From contig NZ_CM001841.1 in NCBI RefSeq assembly GCF_000365305.1, positions 435,551-499,550 of the forward strand: a stretch of 64,000 nucleotides of DNA, written 5' to 3'. The stretch is from Dickeya dianthicola NCPPB 453 (GTDB taxonomy: Bacteria > Pseudomonadota > Gammaproteobacteria > Enterobacterales > Enterobacteriaceae). The translations under genes were made by a program, and so were the position numbers. Below, piece by piece: positions 36,138-44,972 of this stretch; the first letter of the stretch is position 1, and every line of letters starts with the position of its first letter. The notes under the pieces are model-generated. The model was given only the letters and a program-made list of their open reading frames with translations. It did not search any database and had not been told where the DNA came from.

Positions 36138-36968
36138 ATGACGCAACTTCATGGCGAGGAGTTTTTTGCTTCACAGGCGGCGACGATAGCCGTGGAACCC
36201 CGGATGCCGCAGTGCGATTTTCCTGATCATTATCATGACTTCTGGGAGATCGTGCTGGTGGAGCAGGGTGCCGGTGTGCATGTGTTCAACGATCAACCTT
36301 TCGCGTTATGCAGCGGAGCGGTGTTTTTCGTACGGGACAATGATCGCCACCTGTTTGAACAAGTGGAAGCGCTGCATCTGACCAATGTGCTGTACCGGTC
36401 GCCGCGCGGGTTCCGCTTTCTGTCGGACATCGCGCCGTTTCTGCCGTATGGCGCTAATGGCGAGTGGCTGGGACAATGGCAGGTGAACGCCGCCGCCCAG
36501 CAGCAGGTCAAGCAGTTGATCCTGCAACTGGCGGCGCTGGCGCACCATGATCAGCCGGAGGGTATCGCCACCAGCGAAAGTCTGTTCCTGCAGATTCTGG
36601 TACTGCTGCGGCAAAAGCGCTTTCAGACGCAGGGCGACGGCAGCGAACAACTGGGGATTCAGGCGTTGCTGGGCTGGTTGCAGCATAACTTCTGTGAAGA
36701 GGTGGACTGGGAAACGCTGGCGGATCGCTTTTCGCTGTCGCTGCGTACGTTGCACCGTCAACTGAAGCAGCGCACCGGCATGACGCCGCAGCGTTATCTG
36801 AACCGGTTGCGGCTGCTGGAAGCCCGGTGCCGGTTACAGCACAGCGATGATTCCATCACCACCATCGCCCATGATTGCGGCTTCAGCGACAGCAATCATT
36901 TTTCCACGCAGTTTCGCAAAGCCTTTGCGCTGGCCCCCAAAACGTTGCGCCATCAGGCGCTGACTTAG
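36138..36968 (+). CDS. rhaS: L-rhamnose operon activator RhaS (AraC family)
   Basis: This 276-residue protein matches RhaS over its length. It has the cupin sensor segment DFPDHYHDFWEIVLVEQGAGVHVFN near residue 28, LTNVLYRSP near 84, and the AraC DNA-binding domain with FSLSLRTLHRQLKQRTGMTPQRYLNRL near 203 and CGFSDSNHFSTQFRKAF near 247. RhaS with L-rhamnose activates rhaBAD and, in Dickeya relatives, rhamnogalacturonate uptake genes. No rhaBAD or rhaT gene is adjacent in this window. Confidence 0.9.
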   Translation: MTQLHGEEFFASQAATIAVEPRMPQCDFPDHYHDFWEIVLVEQGAGVHVFNDQPFALCSGAVFFVRDNDRHLFEQVEALHLTNVLYRSPRGFRFLSDIAPFLPYGANGEWLGQWQVNAAAQQQVKQLILQLAALAHHDQPEGIATSESLFLQILVLLRQKRFQTQGDGSEQLGIQALLGWLQHNFCEEVDWETLADRFSLSLRTLHRQLKQRTGMTPQRYLNRLRLLEARCRLQHSDDSITTIAHDCGFSDSNHFSTQFRKAFALAPKTLRHQALT

Positions 36969-36994
36969 GACTAACGTGACAGGGGCGACAGGCT

Positions 36995-37849
36995 GTGCCA
37001 TCCCGTGGGTTGAAGTTACGAGCGGAAGATTACTTTCTTACCGACAAGAATACGGTCACGGTGGCGGAGCGCAGCCCGCAGCCGGCGTTTCCGTTGCATC
37101 ATCACGACTTCGACGAACTGGTGATTGTCTGGCGCGGCAACGGCCTGCATCTGTGGAATGATGTTCCTTACCGTGTTACCTGCGGCGACTTGTTTTATGT
37201 CTCCGCCCGCGATCGTCACAGCTACGAATCGGTGCATGATCTGGAACTGGACAATATCCTCTATACCCGTGAACGCCTGACGCTGCTCACCGACTGGCAA
37301 AACCTGCTGCCGGGCGGCGAGGTGCCGCAACCGCAGCGCTACTGGCGGCTGGCGGCCCAGAGCATGGATACCCTGCGCGACAAAGTGGAAAATCTGACGC
37401 AGGAGTGCATGAAATCAGACCCGCTGTCGTTACAGCTCAGTGAGGTGTTGCTGTTGCAGATTGCGTTGCTGGCGCTGCGTTATCGCTACGCGCCGGACAG
37501 CACGCAACTGGCGGATGCCCAACAGCTGGACCTGCTAATGAATGTGTTGCGCGCCAGCATCGCCCGGCCGTTCCGGCTGGAGGATTTCTGCCGGTTGCAC
37601 GGCCTCAGCATGCGCAGCCTGCGTAGTCGCTTCAAACAGCAAACCGGCATGAGCGTCGCGCAGTACCTGCGCCAGTTGCGGCTATGCCGGGCGATGGAAC
37701 TGCTGCGCTACAATCGACAAACCATTGGCGAAGTGGCGGCCGAATGCGGTTTTGACGACAGCAATTATTTTTCCGTGGTATTTCATCAGGCGTTCGGCGT
37801 CACACCCAGCGGTTACCGGCAGCGTTTTCAGGCCGGCGGCAAGGTGTGA
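36995..37849 (+). CDS. rhaR: L-rhamnose regulator RhaR (AraC family)
   Basis: This 284-residue protein matches RhaR. It has HHHDFDELVIVWRGNGLHLWND near residue 35, CGDLFYVSARDRHSYESV near 63, and the C-terminal HTH pair with QQTGMSVAQYLRQLRLCRAM near residue 218 and CGFDDSNYFSVVFHQAFG near 250. The GTG at 36995 gives a start close to the conserved region; the N-terminus is shorter than E. coli RhaR. It follows rhaS by 26 bases, as in other enterics. RhaR activates rhaSR in response to L-rhamnose. Confidence 0.88.
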   Translation: MPSRGLKLRAEDYFLTDKNTVTVAERSPQPAFPLHHHDFDELVIVWRGNGLHLWNDVPYRVTCGDLFYVSARDRHSYESVHDLELDNILYTRERLTLLTDWQNLLPGGEVPQPQRYWRLAAQSMDTLRDKVENLTQECMKSDPLSLQLSEVLLLQIALLALRYRYAPDSTQLADAQQLDLLMNVLRASIARPFRLEDFCRLHGLSMRSLRSRFKQQTGMSVAQYLRQLRLCRAMELLRYNRQTIGEVAAECGFDDSNYFSVVFHQAFGVTPSGYRQRFQAGGKV

Positions 37850-37867
37850 GGTGATAGGCGACTATCG

Positions 37868-38152
37868 TTATTTCGATAAAGGCTGACGTGTTGAACGTGA
37901 GGTGTGGTAATAGCGCCAGAGTTTTATGATAAGTAAATAGGCCAGTATTGCTGTGATTAACTCAATAACCATCATTGCCGAAATATAAAGATCTTCAGGA
38001 TCGCGGATACTGAAAGCATCAGACAGCCTAAACAGCAACGTTACTTGCTCTTTGGTCATAGGAACGGGGTAGGTATGGATATAACGTACCGATAAGAAAA
38101 ATAAAATAATAAATAAAATCGTCTTTAGTGCTCTGCGGGTAAATGTGGTCAT
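37868..38152 (-). CDS. Small two-helix membrane protein, paralogue A
   Basis: This 94-residue protein has helices at about residues 8-24 and 60-84 and a positively charged end. It shares the pattern RRALKTILFIILFFLSVRYI, then H-YP, then a D-PE motif, with the gene immediately upstream on the same strand. The ATG at 38152 aligns with the paralogue's start. No known family is recognised. The pair may form a membrane complex or a duplicated stress peptide. Confidence 0.6.
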   Translation of the reverse strand: MTTFTRRALKTILFIILFFLSVRYIHTYPVPMTKEQVTLLFRLSDAFSIRDPEDLYISAMMVIELITAILAYLLIIKLWRYYHTSRSTRQPLSK

Positions 38153-38178
38153 TGGTGATTGTCTTTTTATTTTTCTGG

Positions 38179-38442
38179 TTAACGTTTCATGGATTGATAG
38201 TATTTCCATGCTCGCATACCTAACCCATACAACACCACGGTGATAATCATATTAATCAGCAGTACTACCAGCAGGTAAAACCACTCCGGATCACGGAATC
38301 CCAGACTGTTAGCAACCGTGACAAGCCGGTCGGCCATGTTCCGCGTGAATGTTATCGGGTAGGGGTGAATATACCTCAGTGATAAATAGTAAAGTGTGAA
38401 AAATAGCAGTATTTTAACTATCCTACGGGGAAATATTGTCAT
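38179..38442 (-). CDS. Small two-helix membrane protein, paralogue B
   Basis: This 87-residue protein begins MTIFPRRIVKILLFFTLYY and has SLRYIHPYPITF, GFRDPEWFYLL and a C-terminal helix ending MRAWKYYQSMKR. It aligns end to end with paralogue A (MTTFTRRALKTILFI...RDPEDLY...LWRYY), indicating tandem duplication followed by divergence. The two are 26 bases apart and presumably co-transcribed. Function unknown. Confidence 0.6.
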   Translation of the reverse strand: MTIFPRRIVKILLFFTLYYLSLRYIHPYPITFTRNMADRLVTVANSLGFRDPEWFYLLVVLLINMIITVVLYGLGMRAWKYYQSMKR

Positions 38443-38580
38443 CAGTCACGATCTTAATATTCTTGTGGCTTGTCATAACGTACTGCTTATAGATTATCAC
38501 ATCTATGAAAGGTATTTATTGCCGTGGCTGGAGCATTTTATGCTGAGGTGATTTTAGGTCGCCGTATCTGGAAGTAACTG

Positions 38581-38637
38581 GCGCCATCATGAACTACATT
38601 CTCTTGTTAATTGAAAACGTAATTTGCATGATGGCGC
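38581..38637. repeat. Long-loop inverted repeat
   Basis: GCGCCATCATG (38581-38591) and CATGATGGCGC (38627-38637) are exact reverse complements across a 35-base AT-rich loop. It sits just after the fused-ATPase gene (leftward) and before the small membrane genes. It may be a terminator or protein-binding site. Confidence 0.55.
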
Positions 38638-38649
38638 GCCGGAATAACC

Positions 38650-40350
38650 TCAGGCGTAAATATCGTTATTCTGTCGGTTAATTACCACCGGGGCGACGGT
38701 GGAAAGTAATTGCCGGGTGTAGGGGTGTTGCGGTTGATTGAATATCTGTTCCACGGTGCCGCGTTCCACCACATTTCCGTCTTTCATGACTGCAATCCGG
38801 TGACTCATGTGCTGCACTACGCCCAAATCGTGGGAGATAAACACCATCGACAGGTGCAGGCGTTGCTGCAACGCCACCAGCAGGTCGAGCACCTGCGCTT
38901 GTGTGGTGACATCCAGCGCCGATACCGGCTCGTCGCAGACAAGCACCTCCGGCTCTGCCGCCAGCGCCTGTGCGATGGAGATACGCTGGCGTTGCCCGCC
39001 GGATAACGACTGCGGCCGTCTGGCGAGCAGCGTCGGCGACAGCCCCACCAGTTCCAGCAGGGCAAGAATACGCTGCTGACGGGCTTGCGGGCTCAGGTCG
39101 CGTCGCAACCGCAACGGTTGTAGCAGGAGCTGTTCAATGGTGAACTGCGGATCGAACGAACTGAGCGGATCCTGCGTGATGGTCTGAATGCGGGCGCGTA
39201 GCGGGCGGCGTTCCCGCTCGGACAGCGCGCTCCACGGCTTGCCGGACAGGAGAATGTCGCCGCTGTCCGGCGGCTGCAATGCCAATATCACTTTCCCCAG
39301 CGTGGTTTTACCGGAGCCGGACTCGCCGACGATACCCAGCGTTTCGCCCCGTTCCACCGTCAGCGAAATGTTGTTCACCGCGGTCATGCGGCTGCCGTCC
39401 GGGCGTTTGAACGAGACGGACACGCCGTCTACCTGCAACGCCAGCCCGCTCTTTTCGCCGGGCTCGCCAGCGGAAGAGAGCAGGGTCGAAGCCTGCTGGC
39501 TGAGCGGGTTTTCCCCCGCCAGCCAGTTGCCGCGGGTGGCGGCGGTCGGGATCGCGGCCAGTAGCCGGCGGGTATAAGGATGCTGCGGCGCGGACAGCAC
39601 CTGCCGTGCCGCGCCGCGTTCCACCAGCGCGCCGTTTTGCATCACCATCACCTGATCGGCGACCTGCGACACCACCGCCAGATCGTGGGTGATCAGCAGT
39701 ACGCCGTGCCCGGCCTGCGCCAGTGCGGTAAACAGTTTCAGCACCTGTTGCTGGACGGTGGCATCCAGCGCGGTGGTGGGTTCGTCGGCAATCAACAGTT
39801 TTGGCCCGGCGGCCAGCGCCGAGGCGATCAACGCCCGCTGGCGCAGACCGCCGGACAACTCATGCGGGTACTGCGCGGCGCGGTTGGCCGGATCGGGAAT
39901 GCCGACCTGAACCAGCAGCTCGGCGACGCGCGCCGCCACATCGCTACGCGACGCCAGTTTATGGGTCAGTAGCGGTTCCGCCACTTCCTGCCCGATGCGC
40001 CGCAGCGGATCGAGCGACACCAATGCGTCTTGCAACACGAAGCCTATCTCCCGGCCGCGCACCTGTTGCCACTGCCGATCGCTGAGTGTTTGCAGATTGC
40101 ACCGGCTGCCGTCGTGGCGCACCAGTTCGATGGCGTTGGCCTGAATCTGCGCCCGTTCGCCCGCCAGCCCGACCAGCGTGCGGGCAGTGACCGATTTACC
40201 GGAACCGGATTCGCCCACCAGCGCCAGAATTTCACCCGGATTGACCTGAAACGACAGGTTGCGCACCGATTCCACCGGCCCATGCGGGCTGGGGAAGGTA
40301 ACGTTTAACCCTTCGACGCGTAATAACGGCTGCGAAGCAGACTGACTCAT
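38650..40350 (-). CDS. Fused double ATPase of a peptide-type ABC transporter
   Basis: This 566-residue protein joins a DppD-like and a DppF-like ATPase. The first domain has GESGSGKSV near residue 40, [15 protein letters not shown] near 165 and [12 protein letters not shown]; the second has GESGSGKTTLGKV near 340, LSGGQRQRISIAQAL and VLVCDEPVSALD near 475. A roughly 40-residue linker rich in serine joins them (residues 268-308). Fused ATPases of this kind are seen in YejF and GsiA. It is last in the operon and overlaps the permease by four bases. Confidence 0.92.
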   Translation of the reverse strand: MSQSASQPLLRVEGLNVTFPSPHGPVESVRNLSFQVNPGEILALVGESGSGKSVTARTLVGLAGERAQIQANAIELVRHDGSRCNLQTLSDRQWQQVRGREIGFVLQDALVSLDPLRRIGQEVAEPLLTHKLASRSDVAARVAELLVQVGIPDPANRAAQYPHELSGGLRQRALIASALAAGPKLLIADEPTTALDATVQQQVLKLFTALAQAGHGVLLITHDLAVVSQVADQVMVMQNGALVERGAARQVLSAPQHPYTRRLLAAIPTAATRGNWLAGENPLSQQASTLLSSAGEPGEKSGLALQVDGVSVSFKRPDGSRMTAVNNISLTVERGETLGIVGESGSGKTTLGKVILALQPPDSGDILLSGKPWSALSERERRPLRARIQTITQDPLSSFDPQFTIEQLLLQPLRLRRDLSPQARQQRILALLELVGLSPTLLARRPQSLSGGQRQRISIAQALAAEPEVLVCDEPVSALDVTTQAQVLDLLVALQQRLHLSMVFISHDLGVVQHMSHRIAVMKDGNVVERGTVEQIFNQPQHPYTRQLLSTVAPVVINRQNNDIYA

Positions 40351-41273
40351 GCCGCCCCCTTAGCCAGCATGGCTTGTAAACGTCGGCCCAGCAGGGTGAT
40401 GACGATCACCGACAGCGCCACCACGCTGGCGGGAAACAGGCTGACCCAGGGCGCGATATCGAGGAAGTTGCGGCCATCGGCCAGCAACGCGCCCCATTCC
40501 GCCGTGGGCGGCACCACGCCAAGCCCGAGAAAACTCAGCGCGGAAGCGGACAGCACCGCGTTGCCGACGCCGATGGTGGCGAGAATCAACAATGGCCGTA
40601 AGGTGTTGGGAATGATATGGCGCACCACGATGTACAGCGGATGTTCGCCCAGCGCGACGGCATGTTCCACGTAGCCGGACAGTTTCACCTGCAACACCTG
40701 CGATCGCACCAGCCGCGCATAGCCGGCGACGCCGGCCAGCCCGACCGCCAGCAGCGTATTTTCCGGGCCGCGCCCCAGCACCGCGATCACCAGCAGCGCC
40801 AGCAGCATTTCCGGGAACGCCAGCATGATATCCAGCAACCGTACCAGTACGCGGCGTACCGGCAGCGGCGCCAGCGCCGACAAGGTGCCCAGCAGCACAC
40901 CGCCGAGGCAGGCAATCAGCATCGCGCCGACACCGATGCTCAGCGACAGCGAGGTGCCGTATACCACGCGGGTGAACACATCACGCCCGAGTGTGTCGGT
41001 GCCGAACCAGTGGTTCGCGCCGGGCGGCTGGAGCACCGCCTCCATGTCCATCTCATCCGGCAGGCGATGGGTGAACAGCGCAGGGAAAAACACCGCCAGC
41101 AGCAACAGCAATACGGCGGTAGCCGGCAGCAATGTTGCCGGCGCCAGCCAGGGGCTACGATAGGCGGTGCGATAGGGCGTAGGCATCAGCGTCAGAGGCT
41201 CACTACCTGTTACAGGTTTATGGGTTACAGCTTTATAGATTACAGGTTTATAGGTTAACGGTTCACTGCTCAT
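40347..41273 (-). CDS. Peptide-type ABC permease (DppC-like) with repeated N-terminus
   Basis: This 308-residue permease has the DppC motif HWFGTDTLGRDVFTRVVYGTSLSLSIGVG near residue 88 and an EAA loop GYVEHAVALGEHPLYIVVRHIIPN near 197. The first 25 residues are odd: YKPVIYKAVTHKPVTG comes from three 15-bp tandem repeats and looks newly added before the family's usual start, near MPTPYRTAYRSPW at residue 30. The ATG at 41273 overlaps the stop of the other permease; the internal ATG is an alternative start. Confidence 0.88.
   Translation of the reverse strand: MSSEPLTYKPVIYKAVTHKPVTGSEPLTLMPTPYRTAYRSPWLAPATLLPATAVLLLLLAVFFPALFTHRLPDEMDMEAVLQPPGANHWFGTDTLGRDVFTRVVYGTSLSLSIGVGAMLIACLGGVLLGTLSALAPLPVRRVLVRLLDIMLAFPEMLLALLVIAVLGRGPENTLLAVGLAGVAGYARLVRSQVLQVKLSGYVEHAVALGEHPLYIVVRHIIPNTLRPLLILATIGVGNAVLSASALSFLGLGVVPPTAEWGALLADGRNFLDIAPWVSLFPASVVALSVIVITLLGRRLQAMLAKGAA
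41210..41254. repeat. 15-bp in-frame tandem repeat in permease N-terminus
   Basis: Three copies of TTACAGGTTTATAGG-type units lie in frame within the DppC-like gene. Each encodes a five-residue block of the type YKPVT or YKAVT. The unit length is a multiple of three, so copy number can change without breaking the gene. Confidence 0.8.
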
Positions 41274-42228
41274 GCGCGTTGGCCTTTTTTCTCAAACGCG
41301 GGTCGATAATCAGATACAGCGCATCCACCAGCAGGTTGATGACCACAAACAGCAGGGCGGACAGCATCACCAGCCCCAGCACCAGCGGCATGTCGCGGCT
41401 TTCGATGGCGTGCAGGGTAATCTGGCCGATGCCGGCGCGGCCGAACACGGTTTCGGTCAGCACCGAACCGCTCAGCACGCCCGCCAGCAGGGTGCCGGTC
41501 AGCGTTGAGGCGGTCAGCGCGCCGTGGCGCAGGCCGTGGCGCACGCGCAGCCAGGTTTCGCTGACGCCGCGGGTGCGCACCGTCAGCGCGAACGGCTGCG
41601 ACAGCGCTTCTTCCAGCCCGTCGCGCAGCACCTGGCTCAGCAGGGCCGCCAGCGGCAGGCTCAGGGTGATGACCGGCAGCACCAGCGATATCAGCCCGTC
41701 GTTGCCCATCACCGGAAACCATTGCAGGTGGAAGCTGAAAACGCTGAGCAATACGATGCCGACCCAGTAGACCGGCGTGCTGAGCAGCGTCAGCTCCAGC
41801 CAGGACATCAGCGCCCGCAGCCGGGCATGGCGCCCGGCGGTCAGCAAGGCGTTGAGGATCGACAGCAGCAAGGCCAGCGCCAGCGCGCTGAGCGCCAGTT
41901 GGATGGTTTCCCGCATGGCGTCGCCAATCAACGCCGCCACCGGTTGCCGGTACTGGTAACTGACGCCGAAATCGCCTTGCAGCGCTTGTCCGCAGTAGCG
42001 CAGGTATTGCATCCACAGCGGCTGATCGAGCCCAAACTGCTTGATCAGCGCTGCCCGATACGCCGCATCCACCATGTTATCGCCGCCGCTCAGGATCGCC
42101 ACCGGATCGCCGGGGATCAGTTTGACGGCAATAAACGTCAGTGTGGCTGCGCCCCAGAGCACAGCCACGATGGTGAAGAGCCGCTGGAGAGCCGTGACGG
42201 CCAGGTTACGGTTTAATCCAGACATCAT
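41263..42228 (-). CDS. Peptide-type ABC permease (DppB-like)
   Basis: This 321-residue permease starts at the tandem ATG ATG at 42228/42225 inside the 3' end of the binding-protein gene; longer openings read out-of-frame coding sequence. It has the DppB N-terminal helix, the EAA loop around RTRGVSETWLRVRHGLRHGAL near residue 210, and ESRDMPLVLGLVMLSALLFV near the C-terminus. Genes in this operon all overlap, which suggests tight translational coupling. Confidence 0.9.
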   Translation of the reverse strand: MMSGLNRNLAVTALQRLFTIVAVLWGAATLTFIAVKLIPGDPVAILSGGDNMVDAAYRAALIKQFGLDQPLWMQYLRYCGQALQGDFGVSYQYRQPVAALIGDAMRETIQLALSALALALLLSILNALLTAGRHARLRALMSWLELTLLSTPVYWVGIVLLSVFSFHLQWFPVMGNDGLISLVLPVITLSLPLAALLSQVLRDGLEEALSQPFALTVRTRGVSETWLRVRHGLRHGALTASTLTGTLLAGVLSGSVLTETVFGRAGIGQITLHAIESRDMPLVLGLVMLSALLFVVINLLVDALYLIIDPRLRKKANAHEQ

Positions 42229-43834
42229 AGAAGTTCGGTTTGGCGTTGGTGGCCCAGCTGATGCCCTGTACTTTCTTCGACAGGCCCAGTTGGTAGGCCG
42301 GGACGAACAGCGGCACCGCATATGCCTGGTCGAGCAGTTCGTGCTGGATTGCGCTGTAAAGCTGCTGACGTTCGCCGTCGCCGGCGCCGATGGCTTTTCT
42401 CAGCTTGTCATCCAGCGAGTGGGTGCGGCTGAAGTTGTTGCCGTTGGGCGGAATGTAGTTGGAGTCGAACACGGTACGCAGGATATCCGGCTCGGCGCGC
42501 ACAAAGTAGTTGGAGGCGATGTCGTAGTCGTTATCGTTGGTGCGGCTAATGAAGCCCCCGCCGTCGACCGGATTAAGCTGGACATCGATACCGGCCTGTT
42601 TCACCTGATACTGCACCGCCTGGAACAGGGTGATTTCCGCCGCTTCCGAGGAACTGGTGCTGTAGACGAAATTCACGGTCAGGCGTTTGCCGTCTTTGGT
42701 GCGGTAGCCTTCGCCGTCTTTGGTTTTCCAGCCGGCGTCGTCCAGCAACTGGATGGCTTTTTTCAGATCAAAACCGCCCAGCGATGCGGCGGGCTTGTCG
42801 TAGTACAGCGTCGAAGGGCCGAGAATGTTGTCCGCCGCTTTCAGGGTGCCGAAGAACGCCACTTTTGTCGCTGACGCGGCATCCACCGCGTGCAGGAAGG
42901 CGCGGCGCACGTTGACGTCCTGGAACGGGCCTTTGGAGGTATTCAGGTAAAGCACGCGGTTAACACCGGGGTTCTCGCGGGTAATTAATTCCAGACGGGC
43001 ATCTTTTTTCAGCGCGGCGGCATTGGCGGGCGGCACGGCGTCAATCGCCTGTACCTGGCCGCTGCTCAACGCACCAAGGCGCACCGAGGATTCCGGCAGG
43101 TATTTGAATTCGATTTTATCCAGATAAGCCGGACCGGTGTGCGCGGCATAGCCCGGCCCCCAGTGGTAATCCGGCCGTTTTTTCAGGCGGCTGCCGCTGC
43201 CTTTCACGAAGGATTCCAGAATAAACGGACCGGAACCGACGATGGTGTTGCTGGTGTTCGGGGTGTTTTTCAGGTACGTCGGCGACTGAATGCCTAAATA
43301 CGGCAGGCTCAGCCCTTGCAACAGCGCGGCGAACGGGCTTTTATAGCTGATCACCACCGTGTCGTCGTCCGGTGTGGAAATACTGTCGATCGGTCCCAAC
43401 AGGGACTTGGCGTAGCTGGAGGTGGTTTTCGGGTCGAGAATACGGTCCAGATTGTATTTCACCGCCGCCGCGTCCAGTTTGGTGCCGTCGCTGAACGTCA
43501 CGTCCTTGCGCAGGTGGAAGGTATAGCGGGTGTTGTTGTCGCTGATTTCCCAGCGTTCGGCCAGCCAGGGCGTAAAGCGGTTGTCTTCCGCCTGACCAAC
43601 CAGCGAATCCACCACGTTGCGGGCCACCAGCGCTGCTACGGAGTACGCGGTGATGGACGGATCGATAACCGGGGTGTCGCTGCCCAGCCCGATATTCAGC
43701 GTGCCGCCCTGCACAGGCGTGACGGCGGCGTCCGCCGCGTAGGCGAAGGGCGATGCGCCCACCGCCAGAGACAGCAACCCCGCGGTGAGTAAGGCGTGTC
43801 GTGATGTTTTGTTTGCCGGAGAGTGTGTCGCCAT
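42206..43834 (-). CDS. Peptide-type ABC substrate-binding protein
   Basis: This 542-residue protein is an OppA/DppA-class receptor. It has a signal peptide (HALLTAGLLSLAVGASPFAYA), the start of the mature fold at GTLNIGLGSDTPVIDPS, and FHLRKDVTFSDGTKLDAAAVKYNLDRIL near residue 110. The ATG at 43834 follows CAGGGA. It shares little beyond family features with the receptor at 15262, so the two importers probably serve different ligands. Confidence 0.9.
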   Translation of the reverse strand: MATHSPANKTSRHALLTAGLLSLAVGASPFAYAADAAVTPVQGGTLNIGLGSDTPVIDPSITAYSVAALVARNVVDSLVGQAEDNRFTPWLAERWEISDNNTRYTFHLRKDVTFSDGTKLDAAAVKYNLDRILDPKTTSSYAKSLLGPIDSISTPDDDTVVISYKSPFAALLQGLSLPYLGIQSPTYLKNTPNTSNTIVGSGPFILESFVKGSGSRLKKRPDYHWGPGYAAHTGPAYLDKIEFKYLPESSVRLGALSSGQVQAIDAVPPANAAALKKDARLELITRENPGVNRVLYLNTSKGPFQDVNVRRAFLHAVDAASATKVAFFGTLKAADNILGPSTLYYDKPAASLGGFDLKKAIQLLDDAGWKTKDGEGYRTKDGKRLTVNFVYSTSSSEAAEITLFQAVQYQVKQAGIDVQLNPVDGGGFISRTNDNDYDIASNYFVRAEPDILRTVFDSNYIPPNGNNFSRTHSLDDKLRKAIGAGDGERQQLYSAIQHELLDQAYAVPLFVPAYQLGLSKKVQGISWATNAKPNFYDVWIKP

Positions 43835-44052
43835 TCCCTGAATCCTCAAAATTAGCATAGTAATAAGGAGTGTAGTCTTAACAACCTACTCTAGGGAGTT
43901 GCCGGAAGGGTGTAAAAGCATAAAAAATTATTTTTAATTCCTAAAATGATATAAAAGAAGACTGTTTTTATTAAGGTCGTTTTTATAAAGCTGCTTCATA
44001 AAGCATGAGAACAAAGGCCATCCTGAATAGATGGCCTGATGAGGCAGGAAAC

Positions 44053-44595
44053 TCAGCGCGCGTGTTGTGTAGTCAGCGCGTTGTCTTCTGACTGGTGGGT
44101 AATGCGGTTGCGCAGATCGCGTCGCGCCAGTTCGGCAACCCAGAAGCAGAACATGTGGCCGAAGATTTCTGAGAAGTGCTCGGCGAACGGCTGGTCCCAC
44201 GGCGCGGGTACGGTACCGAACAGCGGCAGCAGCACCACATGGAACACGGCCCACAGCACCAGACCGTAAAAAGCGCCTTGCCAGAGCTTGATGCGCGGCC
44301 AGAATTCCGCTGCTACGCAATAAAGCACGGTAAAGGTAATCGAGAAGCCGAAATGCATGATGAAACTCATGATCGGCCGCGGATTGCCATTGAACAGATA
44401 GGTCAGATGCGAGAGATCAAACGACATGCCAAGCTGTTGCAATAGTTGCTGAGGCGGATTGGTCAGATCCCTTTCCGGGGTACGGGGCGGGAAGGGAATT
44501 TCCCAGCCGAATTTGGCGATCGCGCAAATGATGCCGGCAATAATGCCAATCATCACCGCCAATATGATTTTTTCCTTAACGGTACGAGCCTGCAT
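44053..44595 (-). CDS. yagU: YagU family inner-membrane protein (DUF1440)
   Basis: This 180-residue protein matches YagU: an N-terminal helix (KEKIILAVMIGIIAGIICAIAKFGWE), FPPRTPERDLTNPPQ near residue 35, IMHFGFSITFTVLYCVAAEFWP, and GHMFCFWVAELARRDLRN near 150. In E. coli YagU has been linked to acid resistance. The ATG at 44595 follows AAGGAG; a longer opening to 44649 lacks such a site. Confidence 0.88.
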   Translation of the reverse strand: MQARTVKEKIILAVMIGIIAGIICAIAKFGWEIPFPPRTPERDLTNPPQQLLQQLGMSFDLSHLTYLFNGNPRPIMSFIMHFGFSITFTVLYCVAAEFWPRIKLWQGAFYGLVLWAVFHVVLLPLFGTVPAPWDQPFAEHFSEIFGHMFCFWVAELARRDLRNRITHQSEDNALTTQHAR

Positions 44596-44875
44596 GGTAT
44601 TTCTCCTTGGGGGAACAAAAAAAGAAAAGACGAACAGTGAATAATTCACTCTCCTTTAAATAATTACGATCGTCTTTGCCGGCAGTATACGCCTTTACAT
44701 TACGATATTCGAGCCTTACTCGTTAGGGCTATCTACTTGATGTGTTGATTTTTTTTCAATCATAAAGAATGTTCTTTTATTGGGGGAGATATTAATGTTG
44801 GTGGTTTATTGTGACGGAAATGTACGGTGATTTATCTGCCAATCGGATAGTTTCATTGGTAAATATTAAGGCGTT

Positions 44876-44939
44876 ATACTCGTCATACTTCAAGTTGCAG
44901 GTGCGCTGACGCCGTCGCTTACGGTATCGATAATACCGT
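44876..44939. repeat. Dispersed repeat copy 2 plus hairpin
   Basis: 44881-44897 is the exact reverse complement of 14686-14702. Nearby, ACGGTAT and ATACCGT (44921-44939) form a 7-bp stem with a five-base loop. The element lies directly upstream of the broken ORF at 44973 and may have replaced that gene's original 5' end. Confidence 0.55.
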
Positions 44940-44972
44940 CGCTCCCGCGCTGGTTATTGTCGAATAAAAAAG

